A stretch of DNA of 11,724 nucleotides from Gallionellaceae bacterium UBA6222 (GTDB lineage: Bacteria; Pseudomonadota; Gammaproteobacteria; Burkholderiales; Gallionellaceae): positions 1 through 11,724 of the forward strand of contig DISA01000094.1 of NCBI GenBank assembly GCA_002421915.1, given 5' to 3'. Below are positions 7,126 to 11,724 of the stretch, one piece after another; the first letter of the stretch is position 1; each line of letters begins with the position of its first letter. The notes under the pieces were generated by a model, which was given only the letters and a program-made list of their open reading frames with translations, did no database searches and had not been told where the DNA came from. The position numbers and the translations under genes were made by a program.

Positions 7126-8050
7126 CAATTGGCTTAATAGACTCGCAAAGTTGCGAGTTGACAGGGCTTCAAACAATCCGGCGCCACACAAACCACTTCT
7201 TCTGCTTGCAATTCTTGACCAAATAGAGGAAGGCTGCATCACCTCGAACGTTGTAAGACTAACGCCTGAACTTGCTTTTCGATTCTTGGGTTATTGGGAA
7301 GTTGTTAGCTCCCGAGGTAGGTCGGTTGGTCGTGCCGAATTGCCTTTCTTCCACCTTCAAAGCGATGGGCTTCTCAAGCACGTTGCTATTCCAGGGTTAG
7401 AGGCAGCACTTGGCAGCATCCGCCCGACATCTGTGGAACTAATAAACAAGGTCATTTCACACGCCGAGCTTCCTGAAGAATTTTTCAGATTGATGCAGAA
7501 CGCTGACCATCGTAGTGCTGCCCGAAAAATCCTGGTTGCAGGCAGTTGGTTTTTCCCAGAAGAAAAAATAAAGCTTCTTGCCATGCTGGGTTTGAGTTCA
7601 AGTGATTTCGATTTGGACGGTGAATCGATGCCAACTGCATCAAGAGATGAAGATGTCAAACAGGTGAGAGATATCAAATTTCGGCTTCAGATCGTGCCGC
7701 TTTATCATTACTCCTGCGCGCTTTGTGACATCAAGATACTGCTGCCATCTGGAATTACGTTGGTCGAGGCGGCACATATCCACCAGTTTGCGCAAAGTAA
7801 GAACGATGACATTACAAATGGCATGGCGTTATGCCGTAATCATCACTGGGCATTTGATCAAGGACTTTGGTCGATAGACACAAACTTCGTGGTGGTTGCA
7901 CGCGATAAATTTGCAGAGCAAGCACCCAATCAAACAGGGTTGATGACATATCAATCAAAGCAGCTAGATTTTTCGTGGCTGCGGCCCGAACACCGGCCAA
8001 GCCAGAAAAATCTGGATTGGCACAGACAGCACAAGTTCATCGGTCAATAG
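7118..8050 (+). CDS. HNH endonuclease with sulfur-binding-like N-terminal domain; putative type IV restriction enzyme
   Basis: From ATG 7118 (MLNNWLNRL) this is a 310-residue protein. The C-terminal part is an HNH_2-type nuclease: C200-x2-C203, EAAHIHQF with His220, N234, then C239-x2-H242 and a second His243, followed by FDQGLWSID. The N-terminal part carries APHKPLLLLAILD (22-34) and ELPFFHLQSDGLL (74-86). That pair of motifs recalls the DNA sulfur-binding domain of ScoMcrA-like enzymes, which cut phosphorothioate-modified DNA. The HNH part is secure; sulfur specificity is inference. No methylase or dnd genes are nearby, as fits a stand-alone restriction enzyme against modified incoming DNA. 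GC is lower than its neighbours (27 of 60 bases in 7201-7260), suggesting transfer. There is no good ribosome site; the start overlaps the end of the preceding fragment, so translation may be coupled. ATG 7106 is an alternative start. Confidence 0.85.
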   Translation: MLNNWLNRLAKLRVDRASNNPAPHKPLLLLAILDQIEEGCITSNVVRLTPELAFRFLGYWEVVSSRGRSVGRAELPFFHLQSDGLLKHVAIPGLEAALGSIRPTSVELINKVISHAELPEEFFRLMQNADHRSAARKILVAGSWFFPEEKIKLLAMLGLSSSDFDLDGESMPTASRDEDVKQVRDIKFRLQIVPLYHYSCALCDIKILLPSGITLVEAAHIHQFAQSKNDDITNGMALCRNHHWAFDQGLWSIDTNFVVVARDKFAEQAPNQTGLMTYQSKQLDFSWLRPEHRPSQKNLDWHRQHKFIGQ

Positions 8051-8107
8051 AAGAGAAATATTAAAAGAAAAGTGATAGCGAATGCAGGGGGTCTTATTCT
8101 ATAGCGA

Positions 8108-8129
8108 GGTTAACCGCGGTCTCACGGTT
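8108..8129. other. Overlapping short palindromes upstream of metZ promoter
   Basis: GGTTAACC (8108-8115) and ACCGCGGT (8113-8120) overlap, and AACCG (8112-8116) can also pair with CGGTT (8125-8129) across an eight-base loop. They lie just upstream of the metZ -35 box. They could be an operator or a weak end structure for the endonuclease gene, but no T-run follows and I recognise no regulator site. Confidence 0.25.
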
Positions 8130-8142
8130 TATATTGTAACGA

Positions 8143-8171
8143 TTGACCTGATGCGTTGCGGATGCTACTTT
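8143..8171 (+). promoter_or_regulatory. Sigma-70 promoter with extended -10 for metZ
   Basis: TTGACC (8143-8148) matches five of six -35 positions. After 17 bases comes TACTTT (8166-8171), a weak -10 helped by the TG extension TGC (8163-8165). Transcription should begin about 8177-8179, which is the first base of the riboswitch P1 helix, so the aptamer would form the very 5' end of the mRNA. Confidence 0.6.
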
Positions 8172-8176
8172 CCGCC

Positions 8177-8232
8177 TGCGCCGATTTGAGGAACAGCTTG
8201 CGGGCGCATTATAAATACAGCTAAAGCGGGGG
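8177..8232 (+). promoter_or_regulatory. SAM-II (SAM-alpha) riboswitch aptamer upstream of metZ
   Basis: This segment follows the SAM-II consensus. P1 is TGCGCC (8177-8182) paired perfectly with GGCGCA (8203-8208). The loop opens with the conserved GATTT (8183-8187). After P1 come ATAAAT (8211-8216) and AGCTAAAG (8219-8226). The pseudoknot can be drawn: CTTGC (8197-8201) pairs with GC(T)AA...G (8220-8226) with a bulged T, as in the crystallised metX aptamer. SAM-II RNAs bind S-adenosylmethionine and repress methionine genes such as metA, metX and metZ; the gene downstream is metZ, so ligand and target agree. The assignment rests on recalled consensus and hand-drawn pairing. Confidence 0.88.
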
Positions 8233-8233
8233 G

Positions 8234-8268
8234 AACCCGGTTTGGCGCTAAGCTTTCCGGGTTTTTTG
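8234..8268 (+). terminator. Intrinsic terminator, expression platform of the metZ riboswitch
   Basis: AACCCGG (8234-8240) pairs with CCGGGTT (8257-8263), with a further short GGC/GCT pairing possible inside the loop, followed by a run of six T (8262-8267). It lies two bases after the aptamer and before the metZ ribosome site, so it can only act on the metZ leader. It therefore looks like the off-switch operated by SAM binding. A competing small hairpin, CGGG (8227-8230) with CCCG (8236-8239), could serve as anti-terminator. Confidence 0.8.
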
Positions 8269-8283
8269 TTTTGAGGAGCGATC

Positions 8284-9456
8284 ATGTCGGATAAAGATTC
8301 TTATCAGCCGGAGACCTTGGCGGTGCGTGCGGGGAGTGAGCACAGCCAGTTCCACGAGCATAGCGAGGCACTGTTCCTGACCTCAAGTTTCACCTTTGAC
8401 AGCGCGCAACAGGCCGCAAAGCGCTTTATCGGCGAAGAGCCGGGCAACATCTATTCGCGCTTTACCAATCCCACCGTCACCATGTTTGAGCAGCGCCTGG
8501 CCGCACTGGAAGGGGTGGAACAATGCGTGGCGACCTCAAGCGGGATGTCCGCCATCTTGTCCACCTGTATGGCTTTGCTGAAAGCGGGCGACCATGTGGT
8601 GGCCTCGCAAAGCATCTTCGGCTCGACGGTCAATCTGTTTAACAACGTGCTGAAGAAATTTGGCGTGGAGACGACATTCGTTTCTGCCACCGATGTTGCG
8701 CAATGGCAGGCGGCGGTGCGTCCCAATACCAAACTGTTCTTTCTGGAGACGCCGTCCAATCCGCTGACTGAGATTTCCGATATCGCGGCCATCGCCGCCA
8801 TTGCAAAAGAGTGTGGTGCGCCGCTGGCGGTGGACAACTGCTTCTGCACGCCCATTCTGCAGCGACCGTTTGAATTCGGCGCGGATATCGTGATCCACTC
8901 CGCCACCAAGTACATTGACGGGCAAGGGCGTGTGCTGGGTGGTGCCGTGCTGGGTAGCAAGCAACTGATGGAGCCGGTATACGGCTTTTTGCGCACCACC
9001 GGGCCGACCATGAGCGCATTCAATGCGTGGGTGTTCCTGAAAGGACTGGAAACGCTGAAGTTGCGCATGGACGCGCACAGCGCCAACGCTTTGCAACTGG
9101 CGCAGTGGTTGGAACAGCAGCCCAACGTGGCACGTGTACTCTATCCCGGCCTGCCGTCGCATCCGCAACATGCGCTGGCGATGAAGCAGCAAAAGAGCGG
9201 CGGCGGCATCGTGGCATTCGAAGTGAAGGGCGGCAGGGAGGCGGCATGGAAGGTGATCGACAACACGCGACTGTTGTCCATCACCGCCAATCTGGGCGAC
9301 ACCAAGACCACCATCACCCATCCGGCAACGACAACGCACGCCCGCATCTCGCCCGAAGCACGCGCGGCGGCAGGTATCACGGATGGTCTGATCCGCATCG
9401 CGGTCGGGCTGGAGGCGGTGGCGGATATCCGGAGCGACTTGGCACGGGGGTTGTGA
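8284..9456 (+). CDS. metZ: O-succinylhomoserine sulfhydrylase
   Basis: MetZ makes homocysteine directly from O-succinylhomoserine and sulfide with PLP, replacing the MetB/MetC route. The 390-residue protein is a Cys/Met-metabolism PLP enzyme: Y57 and R59 in NIYSRFTNP contact the cofactor phosphate of the partner subunit, SSGMSA (85-90) binds phosphate, D184 in VDNCF pairs with the PLP ring, and K209 in HSATKYIDGQGR forms the internal aldimine. The residues around it (GQGRVLGG) fit MetZ better than MetB or MetC, though substrate choice (succinyl or acetyl) cannot be proved from sequence. The start ATG follows GAGGAG (8273-8278). The control region ahead holds a promoter, SAM-II aptamer and terminator, so expression should fall when SAM is plentiful. 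The stop overlaps the pncC start by one base. Confidence 0.95.
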   Translation: MSDKDSYQPETLAVRAGSEHSQFHEHSEALFLTSSFTFDSAQQAAKRFIGEEPGNIYSRFTNPTVTMFEQRLAALEGVEQCVATSSGMSAILSTCMALLKAGDHVVASQSIFGSTVNLFNNVLKKFGVETTFVSATDVAQWQAAVRPNTKLFFLETPSNPLTEISDIAAIAAIAKECGAPLAVDNCFCTPILQRPFEFGADIVIHSATKYIDGQGRVLGGAVLGSKQLMEPVYGFLRTTGPTMSAFNAWVFLKGLETLKLRMDAHSANALQLAQWLEQQPNVARVLYPGLPSHPQHALAMKQQKSGGGIVAFEVKGGREAAWKVIDNTRLLSITANLGDTKTTITHPATTTHARISPEARAAAGITDGLIRIAVGLEAVADIRSDLARGL

Positions 9457-9947
9457 TGGATGTGCTGGCCGCGCAAGTGGGTGGTGCGCTCAAGGCGCAT
9501 GGTTTGATGCTGGTGACGGCGGAATCCTGTACCGGCGGCGGGGTGGCACAGGCCATCACCGGTATCGCCGGGAGTTCGGCGTGGTTCGATCGCGGTTTTA
9601 TTACTTATTCAAACCTGTCAAAACAACAAATGCTGGGTGTGGCGGAGGCTACCCTGGTTGCGCACGGTGCGGTATCGGAAGCGACTGCACGTGCAATGGT
9701 GGCCGGCGCATTGCAACACAGCGCGGCGCAGGTGGCGCTGGCAGTGAGCGGCATCGCGGGGCCGGGTGGTGGCACTCCGGATAAACCGGTCGGCACCGTC
9801 TGGTTTGCCTGGGGGATAAAGCAGGGCGCGACGTTTGCCCGCTTGCATCAATTATCCGGTGACCGCGCCGCAGTGCGCGCGCAGGCGGTACGTATTGCCC
9901 TGCAAGGGGTGTTGGAACTATTGCAGCAGAGAAGCGCCAGCGTCTGA
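9456..9947 (+). CDS. pncC: Nicotinamide-nucleotide amidase (CinA C-terminal domain protein)
   Basis: PncC turns nicotinamide mononucleotide into nicotinic acid mononucleotide, recycling the NMN released by NAD-dependent DNA ligase. The 163-residue protein is the stand-alone CinA C-terminal domain. The catalytic motif TAESCTGGG (21-29) contains the presumed nucleophile Ser24; YSNLSKQQMLGV carries the conserved lysine; GIAGPGGGTPDKPVGTVW is the family signature towards the C-terminus. The start is the ATG at 9456 in TGATG, sharing one base with the metZ stop. The reading frame stays open upstream, but that part only covers metZ out of frame and shows no CinA N-terminal (MoeA-like) domain. Its place before recA is common in Proteobacteria and fits a link to DNA repair. 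It may share the SAM-controlled metZ transcript. Confidence 0.93.
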   Translation: MDVLAAQVGGALKAHGLMLVTAESCTGGGVAQAITGIAGSSAWFDRGFITYSNLSKQQMLGVAEATLVAHGAVSEATARAMVAGALQHSAAQVALAVSGIAGPGGGTPDKPVGTVWFAWGIKQGATFARLHQLSGDRAAVRAQAVRIALQGVLELLQQRSASV

Positions 9948-9956
9948 AATAAAAAA

Positions 9957-9968
9957 GAACGAACGTTC
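9957..9968. promoter_or_regulatory. Non-canonical LexA operator of recA
   Basis: GAACGAACGTTC is an exact copy of the LexA motif described for Sideroxydans lithotrophicus and Gallionella and predicted across Nitrosomonadales and Methylophilales, which resembles the Bacillus box (GAAC-N4-GTTC) rather than CTGT-N8-ACAG. The flanks extend the arms to AGAAC and GTTCT (9956-9969). It directly abuts the proposed -35 of recA, a position suited to repression. No canonical CTGT-N8-ACAG site is present here. Confidence 0.85.
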
Positions 9969-9997
9969 TGTACAACTCCGAATTGCTGTGCCACAAT
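9969..9997 (+). promoter_or_regulatory. Putative recA promoter
   Basis: TGTACA (9969-9974) and CACAAT (9992-9997) are spaced by 17 bases; each matches four or five of six consensus positions. A start near 10004 would leave a leader of about 22 bases with the ribosome site. The LexA box touches the -35. An alternative -10, TACAAC (9971-9976), lacks a recognisable -35. Confidence 0.5.
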
Positions 9998-10025
9998 CTG
10001 CCACCATTTTTTGAAAGGGAACATC

Positions 10026-11051
10026 ATGGATGACAACAAAAGCAAGGCACTTGCAGCAGCATTGAGCCAGATCGAAAAACAATTCGGCAAAGGCTCGATC
10101 ATGCGCCTGGCTGAAGGTGCGGTAATCAAGGATATTGAGGTGGTGTCCACCGGTTCGCTGGGCCTGGATATTGCGTTGGGCGTCGGCGGCTTGCCGCGCG
10201 GCCGGGTGATTGAAATCTACGGCCCGGAATCCTCCGGGAAAACCACGCTCACCCTGCAAGTAATTGCGGAGATGCAAAAGCTGGGCGGCACGGCGGCCTT
10301 TATCGACGCGGAACACGCGCTTGATCCACAGTATGCGCAGAAGCTCGGCGTGAAGGTGGAAGACCTGCTCATTTCGCAGCCGGACAACGGCGAACAGGCA
10401 CTGGAGATCGTCGATATGCTGGTGCGCTCCGGTTCTGTCGATATTGTGGTGGTGGACTCCGTCGCCGCGCTGACGCCGAAAGCAGAGATCGAGGGCGAGA
10501 TGGGTGACGCGCAGATGGGCTTGCATGCGCGCCTGATGTCACAGGCCCTGCGCAAGCTGACCGCCAACATCAATCGCTCCAAGACCATGGTCATTTTCAT
10601 CAACCAGATCCGGATGAAGATCGGCGTCATGTTTGGCAACCCGGAAACTACCACCGGCGGCAATGCACTCAAGTTTTACGCTTCCGTGCGCCTCGACATC
10701 CGACGCACCGGCGCGATCAAAAAGGGCGATGAGGTGATTGGTAACGAGACGCGGGTCAAAGTGGTGAAGAACAAGGTCGCGCCGCCGTTCAAGGAAGCGC
10801 ATTTCGACATCCTGTACGGGGAAGGCATCTCGCGCGAGGGCGAGATCGTCGAGTTGGGCGTGCAGAACAAGATCGTCGAAAAATCGGGCGCGTGGTATGC
10901 CTACAACGGCGAGAAGATCGGGCAGGGCAAGGATAACGCACGCGAATTTCTGAAGAGCAATCCGGCGCTTGCGGTCGAGATCGAGAACAAGGTGCGTGCG
11001 GTGCTGGGTATTACGGCTGTGGGTGCCGGTGAAGCCAAAGCAGAAGCCTGA
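10026..11051 (+). CDS. recA: Recombinase RecA
   Basis: RecA forms ATP-driven filaments on single-stranded DNA, carries out strand exchange, and triggers LexA self-cleavage. The protein has 341 residues, a normal bacterial length. Visible features: N-terminal polymerisation helix (ALAAALSQIEKQFGKGS), Walker A GPESSGKT (66-73), the catalytic glutamate in DAEHALDP (94-101), Walker B VDIVVVDS (138-145), loop L1 around EGEMGDAQMG (156-165), and loop L2 from NQIRMKIGVMFGNPETT (193-209). The ATG at 10026 follows AAAGGGA (10014-10020 region) and gives the standard MDDNKSKAL start; an upstream in-frame TTG at 10011 would add five odd residues. It is preceded by a LexA box, so SOS induction is expected, and overlaps the probable recX start. 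Confidence 0.98.
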   Translation: MDDNKSKALAAALSQIEKQFGKGSIMRLAEGAVIKDIEVVSTGSLGLDIALGVGGLPRGRVIEIYGPESSGKTTLTLQVIAEMQKLGGTAAFIDAEHALDPQYAQKLGVKVEDLLISQPDNGEQALEIVDMLVRSGSVDIVVVDSVAALTPKAEIEGEMGDAQMGLHARLMSQALRKLTANINRSKTMVIFINQIRMKIGVMFGNPETTTGGNALKFYASVRLDIRRTGAIKKGDEVIGNETRVKVVKNKVAPPFKEAHFDILYGEGISREGEIVELGVQNKIVEKSGAWYAYNGEKIGQGKDNAREFLKSNPALAVEIENKVRAVLGITAVGAGEAKAEA

Positions 11052-11502
11052 AGTAACCCTGCGTGTTCGCGCCATGCGCTATCTGGCGCGGCGCGAACAC
11101 AGCCGCGCCGAATTGCACAGCAAGCTGCTGCCGTACACGCAGGAAGGCGAAGACCTTGGAGCCGTGCTGGATGAGCTGGAAAAACGCGACTGGCTGTCCG
11201 ACGCGCGTGCCACCGCGCAGTTGGTGCATGCCAAACGCAATCGTTTTGGTACTCAACGTATCGCGTACGAGCTCCGTCAAAAAGGTATCGCTGAAAATCT
11301 GATCACCGGGGCGTTACCGCAACTCAAGGAATCCGAACTGGATGCCGCGCGCGGCGTGTGGCAAAGAAAGTTTGGCAGCCAACCGCGGGATGCCGGGGAA
11401 AAAGCCAGGCAAATTCGCTTTCTGCAATCACGCGGTTTTTCCATTGAGGTCATTCTTAAGGTTCTAAAATCCGCCGGTGTCAGTCTGGCGGATGAGGACT
11501 GA
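11029..11502 (+). CDS. recX: Regulatory protein RecX
   Basis: RecX caps or destabilises RecA filaments and holds back RecA activity. From GTG 11029 the protein has 157 residues, close to the usual 150-166. It has the RecX three-helix repeat character: RAMRYLARREHSRAELHSKL, then a middle repeat with ELEKRDWLSDARATAQLVHAKRNRFGTQRIAYELRQKGI, and a C-terminal KARQIRFLQSRGFSIEVILKVLK. The start is uncertain. ATG 11074 has no ribosome site and would cut off KPEVTLRVRA, which looks conserved; GTG 11029 or GTG 11023 keeps it and overlaps the end of recA by 23 or 29 bases. The tail of recA plus no promoter between them implies expression from the SOS-controlled recA transcript. Confidence 0.9.
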   Translation: MKPKQKPEVTLRVRAMRYLARREHSRAELHSKLLPYTQEGEDLGAVLDELEKRDWLSDARATAQLVHAKRNRFGTQRIAYELRQKGIAENLITGALPQLKESELDAARGVWQRKFGSQPRDAGEKARQIRFLQSRGFSIEVILKVLKSAGVSLADED

Positions 11503-11529
11503 TGCGCCATGCCCTAACCGCCGGTCAAA

Positions 11530-11538
11530 TGGTATGAT
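11530..11538 (+). promoter_or_regulatory. Putative extended -10 promoter for alaS
   Basis: TGGTATGAT combines a TGn extension with TATGAT (five of six matches to TATAAT). No good -35 lies 16-18 bases upstream. A start near 11545 would give a leader of nearly 60 bases that contains the hairpin at 11549-11569. Confidence 0.45.
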
Positions 11539-11548
11539 TCGCGCCGTG

Positions 11549-11569
11549 ATACCGCCCGTGAGGCGGTGT
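11549..11569 (+). terminator. GC-rich hairpin between recX and alaS; weak terminator or leader structure
   Basis: ACCGCC (11551-11556) pairs perfectly with GGCGGT (11562-11567) over the loop CGTGA; one wobble and one A-T pair extend the stem to eight. The following ATTTGTTG is only moderately T-rich. It may end the recA-recX transcript inefficiently, or act in the alaS leader if the promoter at 11530 is used. Confidence 0.4.
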
Positions 11570-11602
11570 ATTTGTTGAACAATCGCGCAGATCGGTGACC
11601 AG

Positions 11603-11724
11603 ATGAAAAGCAGTGAAATTCGCCAGAAATTTCTGGATTTTTTCGCCTCCAAGGGGCATGCCGTTGTTTCATCCAGTTCGCTGGTGCCGCATGAAGACCC
11701 GACGCTGCTGTTCACCAACGCCGG
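11603..11724 (+). CDS. alaS: Alanine--tRNA ligase, 3' end outside window
   Basis: AlaRS charges tRNA-Ala with alanine. Forty codons are present from ATG 11603 to the window end, out of the roughly 870 expected. They match the start of the class II catalytic domain: SSEIRQKFLDFFASKGH (3-19), VVSSSSLVP, then DPTLLFTNAG, which is the motif 1 region of AlaRS. A modest ribosome site, GGTGA (11595-11599 region), precedes the ATG. The order recA-recX-alaS is usual in Proteobacteria. Nothing can be said of the editing or C-Ala domains. Confidence 0.95.
   Translation, partial: MKSSEIRQKFLDFFASKGHAVVSSSSLVPHEDPTLLFTNA

Noticed and set aside
8080..8095. Possible 3' leftover of the ADP-ribosylglycohydrolase (ATGCAGGGGG resembling a Met-x-Pro-Gly-Gly codon run)
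   Set aside because: Too short, frame soon stops, and the match to the expected MPGGG-like segment is not better than chance.
9027..9455. Upstream extension of pncC, or a longer fused CinA
   Set aside because: The upstream open frame is metZ read in the wrong frame, with arginine- and glycine-rich nonsense and no CinA N-terminal domain; ATG 9456 gives a complete stand-alone domain.
9968..9983. Canonical LexA box beginning CTGT at 9968
   Set aside because: The second half reads GAAT, not ACAG; the good operator is GAACGAACGTTC at 9957-9968.
10011..10025. TTG start at 10011 for recA
   Set aside because: It lies over the ribosome site and adds MKGNI before the standard MDDNKSKAL start.
1..11724. 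CRISPR array, tRNA or rRNA gene, insertion sequence
   Set aside because: No regularly spaced repeats, no cloverleaf or CCA-type ends and no transposase-like protein were seen on either strand.

Overview
The window reads as housekeeping chromosome of a betaproteobacterium, most likely of the Nitrosomonadales (Gallionellaceae, Sideroxydans or Methylophilales-like). Three things point there. The gene order trpB-trpA-accD-folC-SPOR protein-cvpA-purF-metZ is typical of Betaproteobacteria. Methionine is made through metZ (direct sulfhydrylation). A perfect GAACGAACGTTC box sits in front of recA, the unusual LexA site known from iron-oxidising Betaproteobacteria. No plasmid, phage, transposase, tRNA, rRNA or CRISPR array is seen.

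Layout. 1-4915: trpB (5' end outside the window), trpA, accD, a small DUF3147-like membrane protein, folC and a DedD-like SPOR protein, all on the plus strand with overlaps or very short gaps. 4916-6961: cvpA and purF, continuing the same tight array. 6962-8142: an accessory insert holding a broken 41-codon start of an ADP-ribosylglycohydrolase gene, followed without a gap by an HNH endonuclease gene of lower GC. The N-terminal domain of that protein resembles the sulfur-binding domain of phosphorothioate-dependent type IV restriction enzymes. 8143-8286: a compact control region for metZ, made of an extended -10 promoter, a SAM-II-type riboswitch aptamer that starts about where transcription should begin, an intrinsic terminator and a Shine-Dalgarno site. 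8284-9947: metZ and pncC (stand-alone CinA C-terminal domain), overlapping by one base. 9957-11502: LexA box, recA and recX. 11503-11724: a hairpin-containing leader and the first 40 codons of alaS.

How the genes work together. The first array joins the end of tryptophan synthesis, the committed step of fatty acid synthesis, folate polyglutamylation and the first step of purine synthesis, plus two envelope or division-associated proteins. metZ appears to be switched off by S-adenosylmethionine through transcription termination. recA appears to be under an SOS operator, with recX behind it as RecA modulator.

Most notable: the SAM-II aptamer and terminator in front of metZ, the ADP-ribosylglycohydrolase/HNH junction between purF and metZ, a 27-bp REP/dRS3-type palindrome translated in frame inside folC, and the non-canonical LexA box.
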